NCBI GenBank assembly: GCA_964639525.1
Contig: CAZXDS010000037.1
Span: 1 to 21,117, forward strand
Source of the DNA: CAZXDS01 sp964639525
GTDB taxonomy: Bacteria; Bacteroidota; Ignavibacteria; Ignavibacteriales; Melioribacteraceae
Direction: 5' to 3'
Length of the DNA: 21,117 bases
The notes under the pieces were generated by a model that was not told the DNA's origin, did not search any database, and saw only the letters and a list, made by a program, of their open reading frames with translations. How positions within the stretch are numbered: position 1 is the first letter of the stretch; every line of letters starts with the position of its first letter. This document shows positions 8,291 through 16,120 of the stretch, in pieces. The position numbers and the translations under genes were made by a program.

Positions 8291-8372
8291 GTTTTTGTTA
8301 AAAAACAAACTCCTTTTAAAAAGGATTTTAAATATACTACTAATCTATTTAATCTTCAATATCTTTTGTTGG

Positions 8373-9146
8373 TTAAATGCCCGGGAAAAGACTATTAATA
8401 TCAGAATTATTAGGAATAATTTTATCAAAATACTTTTTTTCTTCTTCCGATAAGTTATTATTATCTGTTAGCAAAAAAATAAATATTTTATTATCAGTAG
8501 CAATTGATCTGATTTTATTCGCCAGCAGAACTTCATTTAATAAAGGTAATTTATCCCCGAGACAAACAACTTTCGGTCGCTCACTCAAAAACAGCTCCAA
8601 ACCGTCAGCTCCGTTTTCTGCTTCAAGAATTTCAAAATTTGATTGCATTTGGTTTCTTAACTTTTCACGAAAATCTTTATCTGTATTTACAATCAACATT
8701 TTATCAGTGTAATTAATGGGCAAAGGTTCTTTTACATTACCTACAGAAAGTTTTTTGGCAAAGTCCATTTCTCTTTTTATCTGATAAAATAGTTCTTTAA
8801 TTTTTTGATATGTAACTTCAAACATCAATGGTTTTAGCAAATATGAAATTACGCCTTTGTCCATTACTTCCCGAACAACATTTTTATCACTGATTGCTGT
8901 TAACATGATTACGGGAATGTTTTTAAATTCATTATCCTGTTTAAGCGCATCAAGCATTTCCAACCCGCTCATTATTGGCATTGTAACATCAAGAAAAATC
9001 ACTTCAGGGGATTCCTCTTTTACTTTGCCTAAGCCATCTAATCCGTTTTCTGCTGTAACAACTTTGCAACCAAATTTTTTTGTTAACAAACGGCTAATAA
9101 ACATCGAGATACTAGGATCATCGTCAACAACCAAGACTTTAAACAT
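8373..9146 (-). CDS. double-receiver response regulator (REC plus degenerate pseudo-receiver), no output domain
   Basis: 257 aa. The first receiver (about 1-120) is complete: acidic D8/D9/D10, phosphoacceptor D53 (FLDVTMP), conserved Thr in VIMLTAIS and Lys in LLKP. A linker (about 120-145) leads to a second receiver-like fold (about 147-255) that keeps the repeat pattern ILEAENGADGLELF and VVCLGDKLP but has lost the key residues. G197 occupies the phosphoacceptor position, the acidic pocket reads VNTDKD, and the conserved Lys-Pro is replaced by IIPNN. It is probably a phosphorelay intermediate or a docking/decoy protein for a kinase. A good Shine-Dalgarno (AGGGAAAG) precedes the ATG at 9144-9146. 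It is divergent, across 246 bp, from the NtrC-like gene at 9393, and its partner is probably the hybrid kinase at 10785. Output is unknown. Confidence 0.9.
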   Translation of the reverse strand: MFKVLVVDDDPSISMFISRLLTKKFGCKVVTAENGLDGLGKVKEESPEVIFLDVTMPIMSGLEMLDALKQDNEFKNIPVIMLTAISDKNVVREVMDKGVISYLLKPLMFEVTYQKIKELFYQIKREMDFAKKLSVGNVKEPLPINYTDKMLIVNTDKDFREKLRNQMQSNFEILEAENGADGLELFLSERPKVVCLGDKLPLLNEVLLANKIRSIATDNKIFIFLLTDNNNLSEEEKKYFDKIIPNNSDINSLFPGI

Positions 9147-9392
9147 CTTTCCCTTCTATGTAGTGAAAAGTATTTTGACACATTTTGAAAAATAACGTAT
9201 TTATATTTAATATTCTAATTTCAATTAATAATATTTCATTATTAGTTGAAATTTTGCCTGCTTTTATTCTATTAAATAATTCTGTTAAACTATGGAGCAA
9301 TGAAATATTTATTTTACAACTTGTAAACAATCCGATATTAAAATTATATTTTTATTACATTTACTAATTATTTATTATGGTTTATTTGAACG
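9147..9392. promoter_or_regulatory. divergent promoter region between two response-regulator genes
   Basis: 246 bp of very AT-rich sequence separates the start codons of the minus-strand double-receiver gene and the plus-strand NtrC-like gene. It must hold both promoters. I see no GG-N10-GC sigma-54 element and no convincing inverted repeat in it; the reading frames through it look like chance. Confidence 0.4.
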
Positions 9393-10745
9393 ATGGACAA
9401 TAAAAACATCAATATATTAATTGCCGACGATGATGAAACTCTTTGTTATTTACTAAAAGAAGAATTGGTAAACGAAGGCTTCAATGTTGAGATTGTTTAC
9501 GATGGTAAGTACGCAATTAGCAAACTGAAAGAAAACAAATTTGATCTGCTGTTGCTCGATCTTGATATGAAAGAAATTTCAGGTGAAAATGTACTTAGAT
9601 TTGCCAAAGATAATTTTCCGGGATTGCAAGTTATTGTCCTCACTGCAAAGTCTGCTGTACGAACTGCCATTGACTGTATTAAACTGGGGGCTTATGATTT
9701 TATTACAAAACCGTACGAATTTGACCAGTTGTTTGTTGTAATTACACGTGCATTAGAGCATAAAAATTTGATAGTACAAAACACATTACTTAAAAAGAAA
9801 GTTACTTCCGCTATTCCAAATAAAATTATTGGCGAAAGTAAAAGAATTAAAGAAGTTCTCCGACTTGCCGAAAGAGCAGCTTTTTCGGAATCCAATATTT
9901 TATTAGAGGGTGAGACCGGAACAGGTAAAGAACTATTCGCAGAATTTATTCACAAGAATTCAAATAGAAATAACAAACCCTTTGTTGCAATCAATTGTGC
10001 TTCACTGCCCGATCAATTAATTGAAAGTGAACTGTTTGGATATGAAAAGGGAGCTTTTACTGATGCAAAATCCTCAAAGCAGGGACTTGTAGAAATAGCC
10101 GACGGCGGAACTTTATTTTTAGATGAAATCGGTGAGCTAAGTTTATCACTGCAGCCCAAATTATTGCGTTTCTTAGAAAACGGTGATTTCCGGAGAGTCG
10201 GCGGCATTGCAAACTTAAAATCGAATGTAAGAGTTATTGGCGCGAGCAATAAAAATTTAATGGAGGAAGCCGAACAGAAAAACTTTAGGCGAGATTTACT
10301 TTTTAGATTAAATGTAATAACCTTAACTATTCCACCTTTAAGGGAACGGGATAAAGACATTTTACTATTATCCAAATATTTTCTCGAGCATAAATCATCC
10401 GTTAGACAGCCCAAAAAATTATCTTTTGATACAGAAAAAATATTAATCCGATACGGGTTCCCCGGAAATGTTCGTGAACTTGAGCACACTATTGAGCGAG
10501 CTATTATTTTTTCAGAAGGAGAAGAGATTCAGCCTAAGGACTTAAATTTACCTAAAAATGATTTTGATTTTGGTTTATCGGAACAGACCGGAACAGACAC
10601 TATTTTTAAATTGCGTGACATTGAAAGCATGCACATAAAAAAAGTATTGGATTATTACGAATGGAACAGAGAAAATTCCGCTCGTGCTCTTGGCATCAGC
10701 CAGAAAACATTATACTCAAAAATATTGAAATATAATTTGAGGTAG
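9393..10745 (+). CDS. NtrC-family response regulator with GAFTDA loop variant
   Basis: 450 aa. The receiver (about 5-120) has D12/D13/D14, phosphoacceptor D56 (LLLLDLD), Thr in VIVLTAKS and Lys in FITKPYE. The AAA+ domain (about 145-375) has Walker A GETGTGKE (173-180), Walker B GGTLFLDEIGE and the FRRDLLFRLNV arginine segment. The C-terminal Fis-type helix-turn-helix reads ARALGISQKTLYSKI. The sigma-54 contact loop is GAFTDA at 220-225 instead of GAFTGA; the domain is otherwise intact, so ATPase function is expected but the sigma-54 interaction may differ. The kinase-receiver gene at 10785 starts 39 bp downstream and is probably co-transcribed and cognate. The start has no clear Shine-Dalgarno, but the receiver begins at once after it, so the ATG at 9393 is right. 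Confidence 0.93.
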   Translation: MDNKNINILIADDDETLCYLLKEELVNEGFNVEIVYDGKYAISKLKENKFDLLLLDLDMKEISGENVLRFAKDNFPGLQVIVLTAKSAVRTAIDCIKLGAYDFITKPYEFDQLFVVITRALEHKNLIVQNTLLKKKVTSAIPNKIIGESKRIKEVLRLAERAAFSESNILLEGETGTGKELFAEFIHKNSNRNNKPFVAINCASLPDQLIESELFGYEKGAFTDAKSSKQGLVEIADGGTLFLDEIGELSLSLQPKLLRFLENGDFRRVGGIANLKSNVRVIGASNKNLMEEAEQKNFRRDLLFRLNVITLTIPPLRERDKDILLLSKYFLEHKSSVRQPKKLSFDTEKILIRYGFPGNVRELEHTIERAIIFSEGEEIQPKDLNLPKNDFDFGLSEQTGTDTIFKLRDIESMHIKKVLDYYEWNRENSARALGISQKTLYSKILKYNLR

Positions 10746-10784
10746 TTTGTGGTACATAATTTAATTTAACGTCACTTTAACAAA

Positions 10785-11876
10785 ATGGTTACCAATAATA
10801 GTGAAAAAACAGCCGGTGTTTTAAAAACAACCGCACATGATTTAAATAATATTTTTACAAGTATTCTAAATTCCGTTGAACTGTTAAAAATTAAGAACCC
10901 AAATGAAGCTCAACTACCACTTATTCAAAACATTGAAAACAATTCTCTTCTCGCTTCCGAAATTATCAATCAACTTTTATTGAACGATACCGAAAAAAAA
11001 GAGCTTAAAAAACAATTAAATATTACAACTCTTATTAGCGATCTTGAACTAACATTAAAAAAATCTTTTGGTTCGAAAATAAATGTAAATGTTCATCTTG
11101 AAAAAGAACTTAACGACATTTATGGAAACTACTCCGAAATATTCCGCGTATTATTAAACTTCTGTGTAAATGCAAAAGAATCTTTCAACAAAAATGGAAC
11201 TATTTCTATTTCCGCATTTAATGTTCATCTAACTGAAGATAAAATTCCATCCAACTTAAATAGTCAAAATTATGTTTTAATTGAGGTTTCCGATAACGGC
11301 AAAGGAATTGCCGAGAAAGATATTAATAAAATATTTGAAACCGGTTTTTCCACAAAGAGCAGTAAAAAAACATCAGGAATAGGGCTTTCGATTGTCAAAC
11401 AGATTATTGAAGAACACAAGGGTTTTATTGAAGTAAAAAGTAAAATAGGGGATGGGACAACATTTAAGGTTTACATTCCTAAGATTAAAAAAGCGAAAAT
11501 TATTATTAAAACAGCCGCACAGAAATCTATACTAATTGCTGAGGATTCCAAGGAAATTGCCGAAGAATTATCTGAGCTATTAAATTTGGAAAACTATATT
11601 TCCACTGTTGCTTTTAGCGGTGAATCCGTACTTGATATACTTAAAAGCAAAAAATTGTTCGACTTGTTTATCATTGACAAAAAATTACCGGGTATAAGCG
11701 GGCTTGAAGTAATTGAAAAAATTAGGGAACTTGATTTGTTAGTCCCTATTATACTTGCATCGGGCTCAATTCCATCGGATGAAGAAAAAATTTTAAGAGA
11801 ATTAAAAATAAATAAGTATCTGAAAAAACCGTATTTGTTTGAAGACCTACTTCAGATTATTCAAGAGTTGACTTAA
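10785..11876 (+). CDS. soluble hybrid histidine kinase with C-terminal receiver, no sensor domain
   Basis: 363 aa with no membrane segment. The H-box lies almost at the N-terminus (H18 in TTAHDLNNIFTSIL, NtrB/hybrid-kinase type), so there is no room for a PAS or other sensor domain. A HATPase_c domain follows (about 105-235), with N box LLNFCVNAKESF, G1 SDNGKGI and G2 SGIGLSIVKQI. The receiver (about 245-363) has E/D in IAEDSKE, phosphoacceptor D298 (FIIDKKLPG) and Lys in YLKKPY. It probably takes its signal from another protein and passes phosphate to the NtrC-like regulator 39 bp upstream or to the divergent double receiver. The C-terminal receiver may act as an internal phosphate sink. The gene ends 56 bp from the convergent gmhA, with no clear terminator between. 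Confidence 0.92.
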   Translation: MVTNNSEKTAGVLKTTAHDLNNIFTSILNSVELLKIKNPNEAQLPLIQNIENNSLLASEIINQLLLNDTEKKELKKQLNITTLISDLELTLKKSFGSKINVNVHLEKELNDIYGNYSEIFRVLLNFCVNAKESFNKNGTISISAFNVHLTEDKIPSNLNSQNYVLIEVSDNGKGIAEKDINKIFETGFSTKSSKKTSGIGLSIVKQIIEEHKGFIEVKSKIGDGTTFKVYIPKIKKAKIIIKTAAQKSILIAEDSKEIAEELSELLNLENYISTVAFSGESVLDILKSKKLFDLFIIDKKLPGISGLEVIEKIRELDLLVPIILASGSIPSDEEKILRELKINKYLKKPYLFEDLLQIIQELT

Positions 11877-11932
11877 ACCTTAATTATTCAACTTAGTCGC
11901 TGCAGAACAATTGGACTTTAATAAAAAAATTA

Positions 11933-12517
11933 TCAACTATCGTATAAAGTTCTCTCAACCAATTCACAAATAATATGTCCGACTGTTATATGTCCTTCTT
12001 GAATTCGCTGTGTACTTTTGGAAGGAATGATAATCGGAATATCAACTAACTCTTTTAGCTTACCGCCGGAATTACCAAGAAAGCCAATAACCTTTAAATT
12101 TTTTAAGCGTGCCGTTGAAACCGCTTTAATAATGTTTGCAGAGTTTCCACTTGTAGAAATAGCAATTAAAACATCTCCTTCATTTCCCAATCCTTCAACA
12201 TTACGAGCAAATACATTTTCGTATCCAATATCATTTCCTCCGGCTGTTAAGTTTGAGGAATCCGTTGTGAGTGCAATTGCAGGAATTGCCGGTCTGTTTA
12301 AATCATGACTCAATCGAATCATAAACTCCGCAGCAATATGCTGGCTGTCAGCCGCACTTCCGCCGTTTCCACAAAGCAAGAGTTTGCCTCCGTTTTTAAA
12401 CGACTCCAGTAAAACATTTACGGACTGAATGATTTGAGTTGAACATCCTGCATCTATTTTTAATTTTACTTGCGAGCTTTCTTCTAATGAAGTAGAAATA
12501 AATTCTTTAAAATTCAT
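11933..12517 (-). CDS. gmhA: phosphoheptose isomerase (sedoheptulose 7-phosphate isomerase), SIS family
   Basis: 194 aa, the family length. It converts sedoheptulose 7-phosphate to D-glycero-D-manno-heptose 7-phosphate, the first step of heptose synthesis for lipopolysaccharide core or S-layer glycans, in the cytosol. The SIS phosphosugar motif is clear: CGNGGSAADSQHIAAEF at 49-65 and ISTSGNSANIIKA in the middle. Catalytic E64 matches E. coli E65, and H181 in GHITVGHI matches H180. Loops NRPAIPAIALT and GNDIGYENVFARNVE also agree. It lies 39 bp downstream of the prenylglyceryl phosphate synthase gene, probably in one transcript. A related non-heptose SIS isomerase is possible but less likely given the full motif set. 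Confidence 0.9.
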   Translation of the reverse strand: MNFKEFISTSLEESSQVKLKIDAGCSTQIIQSVNVLLESFKNGGKLLLCGNGGSAADSQHIAAEFMIRLSHDLNRPAIPAIALTTDSSNLTAGGNDIGYENVFARNVEGLGNEGDVLIAISTSGNSANIIKAVSTARLKNLKVIGFLGNSGGKLKELVDIPIIIPSKSTQRIQEGHITVGHIICELVERTLYDS

Positions 12518-12556
12518 ACTTTATCTTTATAATTTAATTATTAATAGTTAATATTA

Positions 12557-13297
12557 TTACTTGCTGTGAACTGCGTTTGCAAAATCAGTTATTAATTGCC
12601 AATTACTTTCTTCTTCAAAATGATTACCTGTTATAATAACTGATGCTCCTGCTTGGGTTTTTTGTCTGGCTTCTTCCGGATTTTTTATGCCGCCGCCCAC
12701 AATAATCGGAACACTAACATTTTTTGATACTGCCGAAATCATTTCAACAGGCACTGAATATTGAGCACCTGAACCGCCTTCGAGATAAATAAACTTCATA
12801 CCGAGGAATTCACCCGCAAGTGCTGTAGCAACTGCAATTTCAGGTTTGTTGCGAGGTATTGGCTTACTTCCGCTTATATATTCGGCAGTAGTTTGTCCGC
12901 CGGATTCTACAAGCATATAGCCGGTGGAAATAGGTTCAATTCCTTCTTTTTTTATCATTGGCGCCGCAATAACCTGACTCCCAATAAGGTACTCGGCATT
13001 TCTTCCGCTAATCAAAGAAAGAAACAAAATTGCGTCAGCTTCGCCGTCTATTTGATGAACACTGCCGGGGAAAAGAATAACCGGAAGATTACAATTATTT
13101 TTTATCAACTTAATACTGCTGTTCAAATCACCGTTTGTCATTAAACTTCCGCCGATTAAAAATCCGTCAACACCTGATTGTTCACAATGCTTAATGAATT
13201 CCGGATATTTCTCTTCATCAATCTTATCCGGATCAATTAATATAAAAAAGGCAGCCCCTTTTTGCTCAATTGTTTTTAATATAGAATTATAAATCAT
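12557..13297 (-). CDS. geranylgeranylglyceryl phosphate synthase family protein (GGGPS/PcrB-like)
   Basis: 246 aa TIM barrel. The family transfers a prenyl chain (C20-C35) to sn-glycerol 1-phosphate, the first committed step of archaeal-type ether lipid synthesis; bacterial homologues exist in Bacillota (PcrB) and Bacteroidota. Visible motifs are FILIDPDK at about 18-25 (Mg/diphosphate-binding Asp), GFLIGGSL, VILFPGSVHQI, the ISTGYMLVESG segment and FIYLEGGSGA near 170. The phosphate-binding IIVGGGIKNPEEA and ASVIITGNHFEE close the barrel. The length and the EGGSGA form fit group II enzymes of FCB bacteria. It is first in a two-gene unit with gmhA. Prenyl chain length and final lipid cannot be read from sequence. 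Confidence 0.9.
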   Translation of the reverse strand: MIYNSILKTIEQKGAAFFILIDPDKIDEEKYPEFIKHCEQSGVDGFLIGGSLMTNGDLNSSIKLIKNNCNLPVILFPGSVHQIDGEADAILFLSLISGRNAEYLIGSQVIAAPMIKKEGIEPISTGYMLVESGGQTTAEYISGSKPIPRNKPEIAVATALAGEFLGMKFIYLEGGSGAQYSVPVEMISAVSKNVSVPIIVGGGIKNPEEARQKTQAGASVIITGNHFEEESNWQLITDFANAVHSK

Positions 13298-13583
13298 AAT
13301 TATATTTAATTGTAAATATCAAAACATTAAGATAAAAAAATTTTAGAACATTCTTTTTATTAAGTACAATAAGAATCGAGTAAATTGAAATTTTTCACTG
13401 CTGTCCAAAATAAAATAGAATAATGCGAGTACAGCTTATTTTAGAAAGCTTCAATCGAGAACTAAAAACAATCCCAATACTGAATAAATCAATTATTAGA
13501 AAAGTAATTAAATTTGATTGTGTCATGCAATATTACCGTCTGCTTTAGAGGCTGTGTGAAAAATTTCCAAAACAAAATAAGAA
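13298..13583. other. intergenic region between efflux operon 3' end and GGGPS gene
   Basis: 286 bp, AT-rich, without a coding frame I can support and without a clear intrinsic terminator for the efflux operon. It must contain the promoter for the GGGPS-gmhA pair (minus strand). The stretch near 13553-13562 (GGCTGTGTGA) resembles common insertion-sequence flanks, but no matching second end or transposase is present. Confidence 0.4.
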
Positions 13584-14714
13584 TCATCCTATTTTCTTTT
13601 TAAACCCGAAAGAACTTGCCGATAAAATGCCGATACCAATTAACAAAAGCATTCCCATCTGAAAATAATAATCTTGAAAACCGGTACCTTTAAGAATTGC
13701 TCCGCGAATAATTGTCAAGAAATATCTTAACGGAATTAAATATGTAAAGTACTGAATTATTTTGGGCATATTTTCAATCGGGAAAACAAATCCTGAAAGA
13801 TAAATCATCGGCATCATAATTACGAAAATAGCAATCATCATTGCCTGCTGCTGTGTTTTTGAAATTGTGGACACAAACATTCCGAGACCGAGTGTTGAAA
13901 GAATAAACAAAAATGTCGAGAAGTAAATAAACACAATACTACCTTTTATCGGAATTGCAAAAATCAGATACATTGCGGTTAAAATAATTGTTGTTGCCAC
14001 AAAGCCGAGCATGGCAAAAGGAACGAGTTTTCCTATCATTAACTCCAACGGTTTTATCGGCGTAACAATAAGCTGCTCCAAAGTTCCGATTTCCCGCTCC
14101 TTTACAATAGCAAGCGAAGTAAGCAGAAGTGTTACAATCATTAAGAGAAGTCCTACAATTCCCGGTACCATATAATTTCTTGTTTTAAGTTCAGGGTTGT
14201 ACCAAACCCGCGTAACAGCTTCCGGAATTACAAATTTGGCTGTGTTAATTCCTCTCCGCTCTGCAAAAGAAAAGGAAAGATTTTTTGAATATTTTGCAAC
14301 TATATTTTGCAGATATCCGGCTGAAACCGAAGCCGTGTTTCCGTCCGAGCCGTCAAATACAGCCTGCACTTTTACAGGTATTCCACGCTGAATATTTTTT
14401 TCAAAATTCTTCGGAATCGTAATTCCAAGTATAATTTTACCGTCATCTATTAAATTTTGCAGTTCGTCATAACTATCAACATAATAATCAAAAGAAAAAT
14501 AATTTGAGCTTGTGAATCGTTCCAAAAAATTTCTGCTTTCTTCTGTTTTATCCATATTATAAACTGCCGTATGAACAATATTCACATCATAATTAGCAGC
14601 AAATCCCAGAAAAAACAACTGCAGCAATGGCGAGATTAAAATGATACCAAGCATTTTCGGATCACGTCTGATTTGTATTATTTCCTTAATAATTATATTT
14701 TTTATTCGTTTCAT
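13584..14714 (-). CDS. ABC-2 type exporter permease (YbhR/YbhS-like), last gene of efflux operon
   Basis: 376 aa. The N-terminal cytoplasmic segment RIKNIIIKEIIQIRRDPKM is typical of the family. TM1 (about 24-42) is followed by a large extracytoplasmic domain (about 45-170). A block of five hydrophobic segments in the C-terminal half (from about 175) includes LEQLIVTPIKPLELMIGKLVPF, the conserved coupling helix of ABC-2 permeases, and YLSGFVFPIENMP. It should form the channel with the paralogous permease encoded at 14987-16120. A 272 bp gap with REP-like palindromes separates the two, unusual within this otherwise tight operon, but order and strand still make it part of the unit. The substrate is unknown; related systems export drugs or organic cations. 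Confidence 0.92.
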   Translation of the reverse strand: MKRIKNIIIKEIIQIRRDPKMLGIILISPLLQLFFLGFAANYDVNIVHTAVYNMDKTEESRNFLERFTSSNYFSFDYYVDSYDELQNLIDDGKIILGITIPKNFEKNIQRGIPVKVQAVFDGSDGNTASVSAGYLQNIVAKYSKNLSFSFAERRGINTAKFVIPEAVTRVWYNPELKTRNYMVPGIVGLLLMIVTLLLTSLAIVKEREIGTLEQLIVTPIKPLELMIGKLVPFAMLGFVATTIILTAMYLIFAIPIKGSIVFIYFSTFLFILSTLGLGMFVSTISKTQQQAMMIAIFVIMMPMIYLSGFVFPIENMPKIIQYFTYLIPLRYFLTIIRGAILKGTGFQDYYFQMGMLLLIGIGILSASSFGFKKKIG

Positions 14715-14783
14715 AATTTCTTAAACAGTTAATAATTTTTCTTCTTTTTATATTCTGCATGTCATAATCCCAAACATTTTTTG

Positions 14784-14812
14784 AGATGCTGATTTTCATC
14801 AGCCTGCATGAC
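14784..14812 (+). repeat. REP-like palindromic repeat, copy 1
   Basis: A small AGAT...TGAC unit with core stem GCTGAT (14788-14793), TTTC loop and ATCAGC (14798-14803). It resembles copy 2 at 14904-14929 in opposite orientation (shared AGAT-x-CTGA ... TCAG ... ATGAC layout). Both lie in the 272 bp gap between the two permease genes. It is probably a dispersed intergenic element; it could influence mRNA stability between the permeases. Confidence 0.5.
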
Positions 14813-14903
14813 GTATGTTTTTATTGTTTTTTTACACATCTACTGCGGCAAACAGAACCTCGGATACCGATAATCATTAGCTATCCGAGTGTGTTTCTTC
14901 GCC

Positions 14904-14929
14904 GTCATTCTGAACCCGTTTCAGAATCT
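14904..14929 (-). repeat. REP-like palindromic repeat, copy 2
   Basis: GTCATTCTGAACCC...AGAATCT with core stem ATTCTGAA (14907-14914), CCCGT loop and TTCAGAAT (14920-14927), a perfect 8 bp hairpin. It has the same outline as copy 1 but is inverted. This GTCATTCTGAAC...TTTCAGAATCT form is a common kind of dispersed palindrome in bacterial intergenic DNA, by recollection and not by search. Confidence 0.55.
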
Positions 14930-14986
14930 TTGCACAATGTTTTGATACTTACAAAAACAGCAAGCTTCATAAAAACAATAATTTAA

Positions 14987-16120
14987 TTAAGCAATCTTAT
15001 TTCTTTTAACATTAACAACCGCCGCAAGTAAAATGAACGCTCCTCCAAAGATCAACAGATAAATCAATTGCTGCCAAAAAGCACTAAGCCCAACGCCACG
15101 CAGCATAATTGCCCGCATTGCAACGAGATAAAACTTTACGGGAGTTATATTGGTTATTATCTGAATCACTTTCGGCATACTGTCAATCGGGAAAACAAAT
15201 CCCGATAAAATAAAGGACGGCAAAAGAGAAAAAAATGTTGCTATTGTAAAAGCCACTTGCTGCGAATCTGCAACCGTTGAAATAAAAATGCCGACTGAAA
15301 TAGACGTAAACAAAAAAATAATTGTTGTGATTAACAACAGCCAATAACTTCCGACAACGGAGACACCAAAAAGAATGTATCCTGCAATCAAAACAATTAC
15401 CGCATCGGCGAGCGAAATTAAAAGATAAGGAAGCGATTTTCCAAATATCAATTCAAGCGGTTTAACAGATGACACATTTATCTGCTCAATCGTTCCCTGC
15501 TCCTTTTCCCTCACCATTGTAAGCGATACGCTGATTACCGCCGTAATAATCAGTATCATTCCTATTAAACCGGGAATTAAAAATTTGGTTGTTTCTAAAG
15601 TGGGATTGAACATAAATCGCGTTTCCAAACTAACGGGAATGTATTGTGTTTTTCCATATCTTCGCAAAATTTTCGCTTGAAATTTTTGTCCGTAATTAAA
15701 TATTGCCAATGTTAAATAATTTTTGATAATTGTAGCGGTGTTCCCGTTTACACCATCAATTAAAATTTGAATTTGCGGAAGCTTTTGTCCGGTTATCAAA
15801 TTGTTGGAAAAGTCGCTCGGAATAATTAACACAGCTTGTGTTTCGCCTTTGTCCAAAATTTCATTTATTTCCTTTTGATTTTTCAATACTTTTTTAATAT
15901 TGAAATATTCAGTGTGAGATAAACTTGCAAGAAACTTTCTGCTTTCTACAGTGTTGCTCTTATCTAACACAGAAAGTGAAATGTTTTTAACATCATAATT
16001 CACTGCGTAACCAAATAGTGCCAATAGAAATACGGGGAAAAAGAATAATATTGCAAGAAATTTTTTGTCCCGCAACAATTGTTTTACTTCTTTTTTTGCA
16101 ATTGATTTTACCCTGTTCAT
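14987..16120 (-). CDS. ABC-2 type exporter permease (YbhS/YbhR-like)
   Basis: 377 aa, paralogous to the permease at 13584-14714 with the same plan. It has an N-terminal KKEVKQLLRDKKF cytoplasmic helix, TM1 at about 24-40 and an extracytoplasmic domain (about 42-172). Five C-terminal membrane segments follow, with EQGTIEQINVSSVKPLELIFGK as the coupling region and FILSGFVFPIDSMPK before the last ones. The two proteins likely form a heterodimeric channel served by the two ATPases. The ATG overlaps the TGA of ATPase 2 (ATGA, 16117-16120) with an AAGGAAAA ribosome site upstream, so translation is coupled. Confidence 0.93.
   Translation of the reverse strand: MNRVKSIAKKEVKQLLRDKKFLAILFFFPVFLLALFGYAVNYDVKNISLSVLDKSNTVESRKFLASLSHTEYFNIKKVLKNQKEINEILDKGETQAVLIIPSDFSNNLITGQKLPQIQILIDGVNGNTATIIKNYLTLAIFNYGQKFQAKILRRYGKTQYIPVSLETRFMFNPTLETTKFLIPGLIGMILIITAVISVSLTMVREKEQGTIEQINVSSVKPLELIFGKSLPYLLISLADAVIVLIAGYILFGVSVVGSYWLLLITTIIFLFTSISVGIFISTVADSQQVAFTIATFFSLLPSFILSGFVFPIDSMPKVIQIITNITPVKFYLVAMRAIMLRGVGLSAFWQQLIYLLIFGGAFILLAAVVNVKRNKIA

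Noticed and set aside
8291..8372. Hairpin-like TCCTTTT/AAAAGGA just after the double-receiver gene as a terminator
   Set aside because: The stem is short and AT-rich with almost no loop. It may be a weak terminator, but support is poor compared with the one at 8181-8212.
8377..9195. Two antisense frames over the double-receiver gene (111 and 112 codons)
   Set aside because: Both are shadows of a clear receiver-domain gene with a good ribosome site on the minus strand.
10013..10489. 158-codon antisense frame inside the NtrC-like gene
   Set aside because: It mirrors the conserved AAA+ codons on the other strand, has Ser/Lys-rich composition without domains, and the plus-strand gene is certain.
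13540..13575. Possible insertion-sequence end (GGCTGTGTGA) downstream of the efflux operon
   Set aside because: There is no transposase, no matching inverted end and no target duplication in the window, so the resemblance is too short to call.
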